A DNA stretch of 64,000 nt from Sphingobacteriales bacterium (GTDB taxonomy: Bacteria; Bacteroidota; Bacteroidia; Chitinophagales; Chitinophagaceae), in NCBI GenBank assembly GCA_004144175.1, contig SEFT01000013.1, positions 1 to 64,000 on the forward strand, read 5' to 3'. The position numbers and the translations under genes are program-made. Shown piece by piece: positions 37,327 to 46,141 of the stretch. The notes under the pieces were generated by a model. The model did no database searches. It saw only the letters and a list, made by a program, of their open reading frames with translations, and was not told the DNA's origin. Each line of letters begins with the position of its first letter. Positions within the stretch are counted from its first letter, which is position 1.

Positions 37327-39639
37327 TTAACTCTGGTGAGGACGAATTTTCAGGATCACCATTTTAGAGGTAGGTGTGTTGCTCTTGTCGGCGGTACTAT
37401 CGATTGGGACCAGAACATTGGTTTCCGGAAAATAAGTAGCCGTACATCGCTCAGGGATACTAAAGGGTACCACAATAAATTTGTGAGCTACACGCTCTAC
37501 GCCACCGTGATAATTGTAAAGGTCGACAATTTCTCCAGCCCTCAATCCGGCCTTTGCTCTGTCAATTTCATTCATAAATATTACCCTGCGCTCATTATGC
37601 ACTCCGCGATAGCGGTCGTCCAGGCCATATATGGTTGTATTAAACTGATCATGACTGCGGATGGTCATCATCATATATTCATCATCAGCCAGCTTCTGCC
37701 TTACAAGCTCTGCAACATTAAAATGCGCCTTTCCTGAAGATAGCAGATTGAACTTACCGTTGCGCGCGGTATTGGGCAAATAGAAACCTCCCGGCATACG
37801 GACTCTCTGATTGTAGCTATCGAACCCGGGTATAACTAGTTCAATGTCATTTCTTATATAATCGTAGTGCTCTTCATACAGATTCCAGTTGACAGTAGAT
37901 CTATCACCGAATGTGGCCTTTGCCAAACGACAAACAATAACAGGTTCGCTTAATAACTTATCTGATACCGGTTTCAGCCCACCTTTCGACATTTGCACTA
38001 CACCCATGGAGTTTTCACAGGATATAAACTGCTCCTCGCCATTTAGCACATCCTTATCGCTACGCCCGAGGCAGGGTAGGATGATTGCCTCTTCGCCAGC
38101 AATAAGGTGGCTCCGGTTAAGCTTGGTCGATACCTGTACCGTTAGTTTACAATGTCTAAGCGCTTCTGCGGTATAGACGGTATCAGGCGTCGCAGAAAGA
38201 AAGTTGCCGCCCATGGCAAAGAAGACTTTAGCTTTTTGTTCATGCATGGCACGGATACATTCTACCACATCGTACCCTTGTTTGCGTGGAGGATCAAAAC
38301 CATATACATGTGCCAGCTTATCGAGGAACGATTTGGGCGGTTTCTCGTAAATGCCCATAGTACGGTCGCCCTGCACATTGCTATGTCCACGGACAGGGCA
38401 GGTGCCGGCACCGGGTTTGCCAATACTACCTTTCAGCAGCAAGAGGTTTACTACTTCTTTAATGGTATCTACCGCATTTTTATGCTGGGTCAGTCCCATG
38501 GCCCAGCAGGCTATGATCTTCTTTTTATGCCTTAATACTTCAGCTGTTTCCTTTATTTGTTCTACCGAAATGCCGCAGGCTTCCGCCAAGTCATCGAGCT
38601 CATACTTGCGGATATTTTCGATGTATTCGGCATACCCGGTTGTATGTTCGCCAATAAACTCATGATCAAAAACGGAGCCGGGGTGCGATTGTTCTTCTTC
38701 CAGCAATAATTTGGTGATGGCTTTGAGCAAAGCCATATCGCCATTCAGCTTTACCTGCAGGAATATATCGGTAAGGCGGGCCTTTATGCCCAGCGCACCT
38801 TTCACTGTTTGCGGGTTACTAAAACTGATAAGCCCGGTCTCAGGCAGGGGATTGACAGATATAATTATAGCGCCATTTTCCTTAGCCTTCTGCAATGCCG
38901 ATAACATGCGCGGGTGGTTGGTGCCGGGATTTTGACCAAGAATAATGATTGCCTCTGCCTCGTAAAAATCCTCCAGTGTTACCGAACCCTTACCGATACC
39001 CAGCGATTCGGTCAGTGCCACGCCGCTTGACTCATGGCACATATTAGAACAATCAGGCAGGTTATTGGTACCATATTCCCGAACAAAAAGCTGGTATAAA
39101 AAGGCTGCTTCGTTGCTGGTGCGGCCAGATGTATAGAATACTGCTTCGTCTGGACTTTCCAAATCATTTAGATGACCGGCTATTTTCTTAAAGGCTTCTT
39201 CCCAGCTAATAGGTTGGTAATGTATACCACCCTTAGGCAGGTACATAGGCTCGGCCACGCGCCCTTTTTTGCCAATTTCGTAGTCGGTAAGGCTAGCTAG
39301 TGATGCAACAGAATTTTCAGCGAAGAACCTGGCAGTCAATTTCTTAGTGGTGGCTTCTTCAGCTATTGCTTTAGCTCCGTTTTCGCAATACTCGGCAATG
39401 GGAGACCGCTCATCGTCGGGGTCGGGCCATGCGCATCCGGGGCAGTCGAAGCCGTCTTTTTGGTTCACTTTCAGCAGCGCATTTACACCGCGTTTCAGCC
39501 CCATCTCCCCAAATATGTGTTTGGCGGTAGATATTACGGCGGGTATGCCTGCGGCTACATCTTTCGGTTTTGACAGCTTTAGGCCGGTAAAATGTTCCGG
39601 ATTTTCCGCATTAGGCAGTTGTTGGTCTTTGCTATTCAT
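37327..39639 (-). CDS. YdeP-like molybdopterin oxidoreductase
   Basis: A 770-residue Mo-bis-PGD enzyme of the FdhF-like/YdeP family, linked in E. coli to acid resistance. An N-terminal CPGCAW (residue 65) replaces the usual iron-sulfur Cys cluster pattern. Molybdopterin-binding blocks include YTSGRTSNEAAFLYQLF (near 169), NMCHESSGVALTESLG (near 199), ILGQNPGTNHPRM (near 233) and PVRGHSNVQGDRTMG (near 416). Third gene of fdhD-DUF7009-ydeP, with start overlapping the preceding stop. FdhD is needed to sulfurate the Mo site. Confidence 0.92.
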   Translation of the reverse strand: MNSKDQQLPNAENPEHFTGLKLSKPKDVAAGIPAVISTAKHIFGEMGLKRGVNALLKVNQKDGFDCPGCAWPDPDDERSPIAEYCENGAKAIAEEATTKKLTARFFAENSVASLASLTDYEIGKKGRVAEPMYLPKGGIHYQPISWEEAFKKIAGHLNDLESPDEAVFYTSGRTSNEAAFLYQLFVREYGTNNLPDCSNMCHESSGVALTESLGIGKGSVTLEDFYEAEAIIILGQNPGTNHPRMLSALQKAKENGAIIISVNPLPETGLISFSNPQTVKGALGIKARLTDIFLQVKLNGDMALLKAITKLLLEEEQSHPGSVFDHEFIGEHTTGYAEYIENIRKYELDDLAEACGISVEQIKETAEVLRHKKKIIACWAMGLTQHKNAVDTIKEVVNLLLLKGSIGKPGAGTCPVRGHSNVQGDRTMGIYEKPPKSFLDKLAHVYGFDPPRKQGYDVVECIRAMHEQKAKVFFAMGGNFLSATPDTVYTAEALRHCKLTVQVSTKLNRSHLIAGEEAIILPCLGRSDKDVLNGEEQFISCENSMGVVQMSKGGLKPVSDKLLSEPVIVCRLAKATFGDRSTVNWNLYEEHYDYIRNDIELVIPGFDSYNQRVRMPGGFYLPNTARNGKFNLLSSGKAHFNVAELVRQKLADDEYMMMTIRSHDQFNTTIYGLDDRYRGVHNERRVIFMNEIDRAKAGLRAGEIVDLYNYHGGVERVAHKFIVVPFSIPERCTATYFPETNVLVPIDSTADKSNTPTSKMVILKIRPHQS

Positions 39640-40015
39640 TGCCGATCTGTCCCGGTGTTCTTGGATTATCGTAATTATCCGACTGATCTTCGTCCACGTC
39701 GTCGAGGCATTTAAAGTCTTTTTCGATCAGGATACTGAGCTCCATGCCCTGAGTGCCTTGTGGTATTGTTGTTTTCATACCTATTTGCTCCGTATCGGTC
39801 CATTCTTTGGCCATCGTGGCGGGTATGCTCAGCATCACCAGGTTATTGCCCAATGTGGCGGTTATAGCCGCTTCGTCCGACACCTTCATAGCATATATAA
39901 ATACCCCGGTGCCAAATTGTGTGCGCTCTTCAACATATCCTTTCTCCGCAAAAGTGGTTACATCGGTCTTGGTGAGCCTATACCGTACCGAATTTCCTTT
40001 TATCCTCAGTTTCAT
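39632..40015 (-). CDS. DUF7009-like small protein
   Basis: A 127-residue cytoplasmic protein: MKLRIKGNSVRYRLTKTD, FAEKGYVEERTQFGTG, LSIPATMAKEWTDTEQIG and an acidic C-terminus (CLDDVDEDQSDNYDN). It is embedded between fdhD and ydeP with ATGA overlaps on the fdhD side, so it is probably needed for the molybdoenzyme or its maturation. I recall similar proteins annotated DUF7009 in Bacteroidota beside fdhD; function unknown. Confidence 0.75.
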   Translation of the reverse strand: MKLRIKGNSVRYRLTKTDVTTFAEKGYVEERTQFGTGVFIYAMKVSDEAAITATLGNNLVMLSIPATMAKEWTDTEQIGMKTTIPQGTQGMELSILIEKDFKCLDDVDEDQSDNYDNPRTPGQIGNE

Positions 40016-40833
40016 AGTATTATTCTTTCTTTTCCTGTATAAATATTAAACCGCTCCCGCCGGAGGAAGCCTACCAGTGTCATATTTGACTCACTTGCCA
40101 GCTGAGCCGCCAGGCTGGATGGAGCACCTACCGCAGCCACCATTTTTATCCCGGCCATAGTCGCCTTTTGTATCAGCTCGAAGCTAGCGCGGCCACTCAA
40201 CAGCAATATATGATCGTTCAGTGGCATCAGCCCTTGCTCCAAAGCTACACCTATTAATTTATCCAATGCATTGTGCCGGCCAACATCTTCGCGCAGTATC
40301 AGCAACCGGCCGTCAGCGCTAAATAACGCACTGGCATGTAAGCCACCGGTTGATTCAAATACATCCTGGTGACTGCGTAGTATATCGGGCAGCGAGTGGA
40401 GTAGCGAAGCACTCACGCGCAGGCTGTCGGGCGAAGCTGTGATATTGCAAACCGTTCTCACCGCATCGATGGATGACTTACCACATACTCCGCAACTCGA
40501 TGTCGTGTAGAAGTGTCGTTCCAGCTTGGTCATATCGGGCATTACTTGTTCATCAATCGATACACAAACCTCGTTGCCCGAAAAACCCGATTGCACAGAC
40601 TTTATATGATGAAAATTACTTATGATACCTTCGGTAAACAGAAAACCCACCGCCAGCTCTGCATCATTACCCGGCGTACGCATGGTGATGGAAAGGTTCT
40701 TTTTTATGCGTCTATCTGCAGGCCCGTATTCCAACGATATTTCCAGAGGCTCTTCTGCAGCCAGCATGTCGTCGGCCTCACTTACATTTCCGCCTTTTAC
40801 TTTGGTTATAGACTGCGGGATGATTGCTGGCAT
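40012..40833 (-). CDS. fdhD: Formate dehydrogenase accessory sulfurtransferase FdhD
   Basis: Transfers sulfur from IscS to the molybdenum cofactor before insertion into formate-dehydrogenase-type enzymes. A 273-residue protein with the catalytic Cys motif SSCGVCGKSS (Cys114, Cys117), ELAVGFLFTEGII (near residue 59), REDVGRHNALDKLIG (near 175) and LSGRASFELIQKATMAG (near 205). First gene of the three-gene unit serving the YdeP-like enzyme. Confidence 0.95.
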   Translation of the reverse strand: MPAIIPQSITKVKGGNVSEADDMLAAEEPLEISLEYGPADRRIKKNLSITMRTPGNDAELAVGFLFTEGIISNFHHIKSVQSGFSGNEVCVSIDEQVMPDMTKLERHFYTTSSCGVCGKSSIDAVRTVCNITASPDSLRVSASLLHSLPDILRSHQDVFESTGGLHASALFSADGRLLILREDVGRHNALDKLIGVALEQGLMPLNDHILLLSGRASFELIQKATMAGIKMVAAVGAPSSLAAQLASESNMTLVGFLRRERFNIYTGKERIIL

Positions 40834-40862
40834 AAAGTAAGTTTAGTGAAGCGATTCGGATA

Positions 40863-42737
40863 TTAGTTTTGCTTTAATACTGGCAGCACAACAGTCGACG
40901 CACGTTCAGCATCATGATATATCCCGATGTCCGACTTTATAAAGTCTTTCTTATCAGCGGTGTATATATTGACGAACTGCTGAGGGTTACGGTCTACCAG
41001 GGGAAACCAGCTGCTTTGTATTTGTACCATTAGCCGATGGCCCTTCTTAAAAGTATGCGCTACATCGGGTAAGGTTAGTTTAACCTCCGTGACCTCATTA
41101 GGTACAAAGGCTGCCGGGCTTGTGAGGCTGTTGCGGTAGCGCCCACGCATTACCTCGCCGCGTACCAGCATCTGGTAGCCATCCATAGGGTAGTTAGTGC
41201 CGGTTGTGGCCTTGTCATCGTACTTAAATGTATCAGGGAACACATCTATAATTTTTACGACAAAGTCGGCATCGGTGGTAGATATAGATGCAAATAGATT
41301 AGCTACTACCGGCCCCGCCAACGTAAAGTCTTCATTTAGTATTTCAGTTTGGAATACCAGTACATCGGGCCGTCTCGATGCAAAACGCTGGTCGTCGGTC
41401 ATATATTCTTTTACACGCTTAAAATGTACATCTTCTGTATACAGTACAGGCTTCGAAGGGTCGCTGGTGTATTGTGCGAATGAATTTCTGTGGACGGGAG
41501 TCGATTCAGTAAGCTCGCCACCCGGCTGAAGATACATAGACGTATTGCTGACGCCTTGAGGAGGCCATTTCGAAAAGGTTTTCCATTCGTTAGAGCCTGT
41601 AAAGAATACATTCGCTTCTTTGATACCGCTGATATCACCTTTATCTTTCAAATGATAATTAAAGAAAGGGACCTCTATATTCTTCTGGTACCATTCAGCG
41701 GTCTTACTGCCAAAGCGGACGTTACCGAGGTTTTCACCCGTGCCTTTTGCCCAATAGCCGTGCGCCCATGGCCCCATCACAATTCGATTGTCGTTTTTGG
41801 CTTTTTGCTCGATAGACTCATATAGGCGCCATGCACCAAACAGATCTTCCGCATCGAAGAGACCGCCGACAACCAAAGTCGCAACATCATTAGGAATGTT
41901 TTGAACATGATTGCGGGTATTACGCTCCTGCCACCATTGGTCGTAATCAGGGTGAGCATAGAGGTTTTTCCAAAATTGGATACTATCACCAACCAGCTTT
42001 GCAATATCTTTAAGCGTACCGGCTTCAAGGTAGTATTTATAGTTGTCCTTAGAGGTATAGTTGAAGTTGGTATTCCAGAGTTTGGTTGGCTCTGGGCGCG
42101 GCTTTCCGAAGATTGTGTAGAAATTAAAAGCATCCATGAGCATAAATGCCCCATTGTGGTGAAAATCGTCCCCAGCGTACCAATCCGTCACAGGTGCTTG
42201 TGGACTAACGGCTTTTAATGCAGGATGATTGCTAAGCGCAGCCATAGTAGAGTAAAAGCCGGGATAGGAGATACCAAATACACCAACCTTACCATTGTTG
42301 TTGTTAATATTTTTGATCAGCCAATCTATTGTATCATAGGTGTCTGAAGCCTCATCGATCTCTCTCCCTTGTTTGTTATATTTATAAGGACGTACATCTA
42401 CAAACTCTCCCTCGCTCATCATTCGGCCGCGCACATCTTGCAGCACTATGATATAGTTTTCGCGCAGGTATGCCATCCAATGCGTGTTCCAAAATGCCTT
42501 GAAGCTGTCATTACCATAGGGTACAATAGAATATGGAGTACGGTTTATGAGGATAGGGGACTTTTCAGAACTTTTTTTGGGAGCGTAAACTGCAGTATAG
42601 AGTCTATTTCCATCACGCATCGTGATGTAGACCTCCCTCTTAGTATAGTGCTTCCGCACCCATGCGGAGTCGTTATTTTGTGCAAAAGCAGATTGCGCGC
42701 ATAAGCACATCAGCAGGAGAATCAATGCGTTTTTCAT
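40863..42737 (-). CDS. Secreted CocE/NonD family hydrolase (X-Pro dipeptidyl-peptidase-like)
   Basis: A 624-residue serine hydrolase with a signal peptide (NALILLLMCLCAQSAFA). The nucleophile Ser157 lies in GISYPGFYS (GxSYxG). The N-terminal RDGNRLYTAVYAPK and LQDVRGRMMSEGEF are family hallmarks. The C-terminal jelly-roll domain begins near residue 390. Members cleave X-Pro peptides, cocaine-like esters or beta-lactam side chains (glutaryl acylase). Substrate cannot be decided. It stands alone. Confidence 0.92.
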   Translation of the reverse strand: MKNALILLLMCLCAQSAFAQNNDSAWVRKHYTKREVYITMRDGNRLYTAVYAPKKSSEKSPILINRTPYSIVPYGNDSFKAFWNTHWMAYLRENYIIVLQDVRGRMMSEGEFVDVRPYKYNKQGREIDEASDTYDTIDWLIKNINNNNGKVGVFGISYPGFYSTMAALSNHPALKAVSPQAPVTDWYAGDDFHHNGAFMLMDAFNFYTIFGKPRPEPTKLWNTNFNYTSKDNYKYYLEAGTLKDIAKLVGDSIQFWKNLYAHPDYDQWWQERNTRNHVQNIPNDVATLVVGGLFDAEDLFGAWRLYESIEQKAKNDNRIVMGPWAHGYWAKGTGENLGNVRFGSKTAEWYQKNIEVPFFNYHLKDKGDISGIKEANVFFTGSNEWKTFSKWPPQGVSNTSMYLQPGGELTESTPVHRNSFAQYTSDPSKPVLYTEDVHFKRVKEYMTDDQRFASRRPDVLVFQTEILNEDFTLAGPVVANLFASISTTDADFVVKIIDVFPDTFKYDDKATTGTNYPMDGYQMLVRGEVMRGRYRNSLTSPAAFVPNEVTEVKLTLPDVAHTFKKGHRLMVQIQSSWFPLVDRNPQQFVNIYTADKKDFIKSDIGIYHDAERASTVVLPVLKQN

Positions 42738-42926
42738 GTGTTAAAATAAATAATAAAAAAGTTTGCTTTTTCAGTCTGCTTTAAATATATTTACATACGA
42801 TACATCGGGGTAGATTTCTGCGTGGATTTTGTATAGTATATTGATTGGCAAGTTGCTGCTGGCTTGATTTTTTACATATATATTACAAAGGTTACCTAAT
42901 TCCACACTTTTAAAAAGTCTGTGTTT

Positions 42927-43211
42927 ATGAGAAGCTATCAAAATCAATTGGAAAGATTCAGTACGATTGCGAAAAGGCTTGTGGACGATCATTCGGCCGA
43001 GCTTTATACGCGTTGTCAATTAGGGTCTTATCAAATTGTAAATGACGTTTACTATAATCACTTAGATGGTCTGAGTAAACAGCTGAACGAGCGTGCAGAG
43101 CAATTTATTGGTACTGCTAATGCGGCGAACGATGATCTTAAATCAGAGATATGGAATACGTGCAAGAAGTACATTGATCAATTCGTTAAAAGGAACCAAC
43201 CGGACAGATAA
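42927..43211 (+). CDS. Small hypothetical helical protein (95 aa)
   Basis: Reads MRSYQNQLERFSTIAKR from the ATG at 42927 (an in-frame GTG two codons upstream is less likely). Predicted all-helical, highly charged, with no signal or membrane segment. It is followed by a hairpin terminator at 43242-43278. Not recognised. It is the last chromosomal gene before the prophage left repeat. Confidence 0.6.
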   Translation: MRSYQNQLERFSTIAKRLVDDHSAELYTRCQLGSYQIVNDVYYNHLDGLSKQLNERAEQFIGTANAANDDLKSEIWNTCKKYIDQFVKRNQPDR

Positions 43212-43241
43212 CTGTTATAATCAGGAACAACAAGATATAGT

Positions 43242-43278
43242 AGGGCGACTCATTAGAGTTGCCCTTAATTTTTTTTAT
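43242..43278 (+). terminator. Terminator upstream of the element
   Basis: AGGGCGACTC (43242-43251) pairs with 43256-43265 (one G-U), followed by AATTTTTTTT. Ends the 95-aa gene. Confidence 0.8.
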
Positions 43279-43324
43279 GCTCGGAAGAGAATACAATCAG
43301 CAGTCTAACAAATAATACTAAGAT

Positions 43325-43345
43325 TTCTACTTAACATAATGTAAA
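43325..43345. repeat. Left 21-base direct repeat (attL) with dif-like XerD arm
   Basis: Identical to 51691-51711. Contains ACTTAACATAA (43329-43339), whose complement TTATGTTAAGT differs by one base from the E. coli XerD arm TTATGTTAAAT, and centre TGTAAA. The following arm GACTAATATGA does not resemble a XerC arm, so it would be the element's own side. Confidence 0.85.
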
Positions 43346-43492
43346 GACTAATATGACGACCCAAACATGGTTTAATCATGTAGTCATAGTAGAGTGGTGT
43401 TCAATAAATTTCGAAGTAGGAATTTTCCACTTCGTTCGCACTACAATATTAAGAACAGTTTGTTAAATATGCAAGAACCTGCTAAAATATTC

Positions 43493-43855
43493 TTAAGATT
43501 TTTTAAAAAACATCCAAGCAATGAACGAAAAACCAGCAGCAATAAGCAGCCACTTATAAGAAGTTACGGCAGCTGGCTGGGTTGATGCAGTGGTGAAAGT
43601 GATCGGTGATACAGCTTCGCCAAGAACGCCAGCAGAGACGAAACGGGCACCATTGCCGAGGATAGTATTATTGTCATTCATAGAGACAGATATTTCAGGT
43701 AGAGGTATTGAATTTGATGTATTATTGTTACTAACGTTCGGCGTGACATTGACAGGAACCGAGTTGATTACAGGTGTACTTATGACAGGACGGCCACCCG
43801 TTGAGAAGGCTGAACCGCCTGCCATTGTACCACCGCTTGAGCTTATTGAAATCAT
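43493..43855 (-). CDS. Phage C-tail-anchored protein (120 aa)
   Basis: A Ser/Thr/Asn/Pro-rich ectodomain (NSVPVNVTPNVSNNNTSNSI) ends in a membrane anchor, WLLIAAGFSFIAWMFFKKS. The start ATG overlaps the upstream stop (TAATG). Last gene of the element. A spike-base or receptor-contact role is possible but not shown. Confidence 0.75.
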   Translation of the reverse strand: MISISSSGGTMAGGSAFSTGGRPVISTPVINSVPVNVTPNVSNNNTSNSIPLPEISVSMNDNNTILGNGARFVSAGVLGEAVSPITFTTASTQPAAVTSYKWLLIAAGFSFIAWMFFKKS

Positions 43856-44295
43856 TACAGCTTGAGCTTCTTTTTACCTGTGATGAAGGGAGCAGCAAGG
43901 CCACCAACAATAATGATAGGGATTGCCCAAAGGGCTTGTTTAGGCTGTATACTCATGCCTGCAATGTTTACAGGCTTTTCAAGCAACGATGGTTGAAGAT
44001 GTGCATACATAAAGTCGTCTTTACCTTCAAAGCGCAGTGCCTTACGTTCAGGGCTAGAAGGCTTGCTATATTGAGCGAGAATAGCCTCACCCTCAAGCCG
44101 TCTACGCTCCGCGAGTGCAGCAGCTTCAACGCTTGCATTTTGGTTATTTTGCTGGTCGTTTTTCTTGCCCTTAAACATGTTGAGGAAGTCATTCACAAGA
44201 CCTTTTGTGTCCTTAAACAGGTTTGTAATGTTTAGTTTTTTACCGTCGGAGCCTTTTGTCGCTTCGCCGAGCATTGCCATAGTAGCCGGATCCAT
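43855..44295 (-). CDS. Phage membrane protein with C-terminal anchor (146 aa)
   Basis: A helical charged region with likely coiled coil (NASVEAAALAERRRLEGEAIL, near residues 53-73, allowing for one residue). The C-terminal membrane helix is ALWAIPIIIVGGLAAPFI, followed by a KKKLKL positive tail. TAATG overlap with the downstream gene. Unrecognised, but this pattern is common among internal-membrane proteins of PM2/PRD1-type phages. Confidence 0.75.
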   Translation of the reverse strand: MDPATMAMLGEATKGSDGKKLNITNLFKDTKGLVNDFLNMFKGKKNDQQNNQNASVEAAALAERRRLEGEAILAQYSKPSSPERKALRFEGKDDFMYAHLQPSLLEKPVNIAGMSIQPKQALWAIPIIIVGGLAAPFITGKKKLKL

Positions 44296-44297
44296 TG

Positions 44298-44663
44298 TTA
44301 TATTTTTTCGTAGTAATAGAAATGATATTGTTGTGTTGCGCCTGTATTATCCCAGAGGCAATTATAGCCCATAGTAGACAGGTAATAATTACCCTTCGGA
44401 AATTCTATCTCTGACAGGTCGATACGCGACTCAATAGCACCAGAGACAAGGCCGTCAAAACCTATTTTTTGCAGGCTTTGAACATTACCGTTAAAGTCCT
44501 TTACCTGATAGGGTGAAGTGCCCGTTATTGCGCCATTGGCAGCGGTTGCAAGCCTTGCAGGAATCCACGGAGCATCAAACTTATTGCCGTGGTTATTTTG
44601 CATTACAGATAGCTGATTGTCGGAACCTGCTTTGAATGTTTTTACTTTCAGTCGATAGGCCAT
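44298..44663 (-). CDS. Phage soluble beta-rich protein (121 aa)
   Basis: Opens with MAYRLKVKTFKAGSDNQLSV, then ARLATAANGAITGTS and FPKGNYYLSTMGYNCLW. No signal or membrane segment; mostly beta strand and loops. Its start overlaps the upstream stop (TAATG). A penton, minor capsid or spike subunit is plausible from its size and position after membrane proteins; I do not recognise it. Confidence 0.7.
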   Translation of the reverse strand: MAYRLKVKTFKAGSDNQLSVMQNNHGNKFDAPWIPARLATAANGAITGTSPYQVKDFNGNVQSLQKIGFDGLVSGAIESRIDLSEIEFPKGNYYLSTMGYNCLWDNTGATQQYHFYYYEKI

Positions 44664-45133
44664 TAGTACCAGTTGGTTTTTATGAGGTCAGGAACACGCC
44701 ACAGGCTTATAGATTTGCCCATAAGCACAGATTCTACACCATCAGTTAACGCCCTTGTAGCATCTTCTTTAAGGCTTGTCTTATACAGGGCTTTGTAATA
44801 ATCGCACATGATAGCTACATGTTGCGCAGTGGTAGCGGTTTTCAGTTGGCGTATAATTGTGTCCTCATCATCCGACCAATCACCTATGGACTGGTGTATG
44901 ATACGGGCAGCATCTTGCAGCTTTTTACGTTCCGGTTCGGGGAATGTTGCATAGGTCTTTTCAATAGTCGCAACCTTTGCGCTATCAACGGCACCCGTTA
45001 CCGTATCGGTTATACCGTTCGTAACGCCAGCTATCAGCCCCTTTACGGCCTTAATAACAGGCCAGCCTATGACAAGTGCCAGCGCGCCACCGACAGCGTA
45101 GAAAATGAGCTTATATTGTTTCAGTAGTTTCAT
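44663..45133 (-). CDS. Phage membrane protein with N-terminal helix (156 aa)
   Basis: Residues 8-25 (KLIFYAVGGALALVIGWPV) form one membrane helix. A glycine/alanine-rich amphipathic stretch (KGLIAGVTNGITDTVTGAVD) and a helical charged domain (SIGDWSDDEDTIIRQLKTA, ending near residue 150) follow. Its start overlaps the preceding gene by 23 bases. Function unknown; membrane-vesicle-associated structural protein is a reasonable guess. Confidence 0.75.
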   Translation of the reverse strand: MKLLKQYKLIFYAVGGALALVIGWPVIKAVKGLIAGVTNGITDTVTGAVDSAKVATIEKTYATFPEPERKKLQDAARIIHQSIGDWSDDEDTIIRQLKTATTAQHVAIMCDYYKALYKTSLKEDATRALTDGVESVLMGKSISLWRVPDLIKTNWY

Positions 45134-45524
45134 TTAATTGTTGTATTGGTTGATAACTTAAATCCTCATAAAAAATAATATTCGGGTTTGCATCGGCAAG
45201 GAGCGCACCAGTCGAAGTACCGAGCCTGTATGTACCAGCGGAGCAGTGAAACGATGAATAATCAACACCACTTACAGGCAGGAACAGGGACGGCACAGAG
45301 TCATTACTCAAACCCATCCTAAGCATTAATGAACCTTGCGTACAACGCATCAATGACGGAAAGTAGTACAGGAACGCTGCGAGGTCACTTGCAGCAGCTT
45401 CACTAACGACTATAAAGGGTATGAAGGGACGAGGGACAAAGAAAACACAAGCTTTGGTTTGCGCATAGCGCAGCGCGTATCTATCCTGAAAAGTTACAGG
45501 TGCTTTACGCGATTGACCCGCCAT
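45111..45524 (-). CDS. Phage hypothetical protein (137 aa)
   Basis: I take the ATG at 45524 (MAGQSRKAPVTFQDRYALRY), since upstream Met codons would lie within the endolysin. Overlaps the endolysin 3' end by 20 bases. Contains PRPFIPFIVVSEAAASDLAAFLYYFP and a Ser/Gly-rich C-terminal half (SGVDYSSFHCSAG). Not recognised. Likely structural because of its place among virion-type genes. Confidence 0.7.
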   Translation of the reverse strand: MAGQSRKAPVTFQDRYALRYAQTKACVFFVPRPFIPFIVVSEAAASDLAAFLYYFPSLMRCTQGSLMLRMGLSNDSVPSLFLPVSGVDYSSFHCSAGTYRLGTSTGALLADANPNIIFYEDLSYQPIQQLNETTETI

Positions 45525-46074
45525 ATTGTTTATACTTTGCAACCACGTCAGCATACCTCTTTGTGGGCTGGTTTACGTTTGAATTCGGAAGGGAAGCCCA
45601 TACTTTACGAAGCTTATATATCGCTTTGTCGAACCTCCCAGCAATGATGTCACCATATGCGCCCAGTTCTGCGATATATTCAGCGACGGCGAGGTCTTGG
45701 CTGGCGGGAGAAAAATCCTTAAGGCCAAGCTTTTTACGAAGCCTATCCCATGTCGACCATATAAACTGATAGGCACCAGCAGCAGAGGTTTTGATTTTTT
45801 TACCCGACTTGTCTGTGTAATCAAAGTACTGCCTAGGATGGTCAGCAAAAGACGTAAAACGCCTAAAGCCAAACATGATATTATAACCGTCCGAGACATC
45901 CGTACCCTCACACCATCTAAGCATTAGCAGGAACGCTTTTAGATTGCGGTTTGTAGGATCTATTGCGTGTATTATTCGTTGTCTTGCCAATTCGATAAGG
46001 TTAGGGGCGAGGACTGCTAATGAAAGCAGCCCCACGCCGATGTATTTAAGCTGATTGGTTGAGTCCTTTGCCAT
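45505..46074 (-). CDS. Membrane-anchored endolysin, lambda R-type lytic transglycosylase
   Basis: A 189-residue protein from the ATG at 46074. An N-terminal membrane segment (YIGVGLLSLAVLAPNLIELA, residues 11-30) precedes a domain very like lambda endolysin R. That domain has NLKAFLLMLRWCEGTD with the catalytic-type Glu56, FTSFADHPRQYFDY, SAAGAYQFIWSTWDRLRKKLG, DFSPASQDLAVAEYI and VWASLPNSN. It cleaves peptidoglycan, for exit or entry. The anchor implies signal-arrest release or a virion-associated enzyme. A 31-aa membrane protein gene immediately upstream could be a holin. Confidence 0.9.
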   Translation of the reverse strand: MAKDSTNQLKYIGVGLLSLAVLAPNLIELARQRIIHAIDPTNRNLKAFLLMLRWCEGTDVSDGYNIMFGFRRFTSFADHPRQYFDYTDKSGKKIKTSAAGAYQFIWSTWDRLRKKLGLKDFSPASQDLAVAEYIAELGAYGDIIAGRFDKAIYKLRKVWASLPNSNVNQPTKRYADVVAKYKQYGGSIA

Positions 46075-46141
46075 ATTTATTCCAGATAAAGGCAACCACT
46101 GCGATGACCGCAGGTATCAGGAGCCATTTAGCCCCGCTCAT
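46046..46141 (-). CDS. Tiny phage membrane protein (31 aa)
   Basis: ATG at 46141, 14 bases inside the end of the upstream gene. Frame MSGAKWLLIPAVIAVVAFIW then NKYGKGLNQSA, ending at the TAA at 46046-46048 inside the endolysin start. One membrane helix with a basic tail. The position just before an endolysin suggests a holin-like role, but length and overlap leave it uncertain. Confidence 0.45.
   Translation of the reverse strand: MSGAKWLLIPAVIAVVAFIWNKYGKGLNQSA

Noticed and set aside
42921-43211. The 95-aa gene as part of the element
   Set aside because: It lies outside the repeat, on the opposite strand and is followed by its own terminator.
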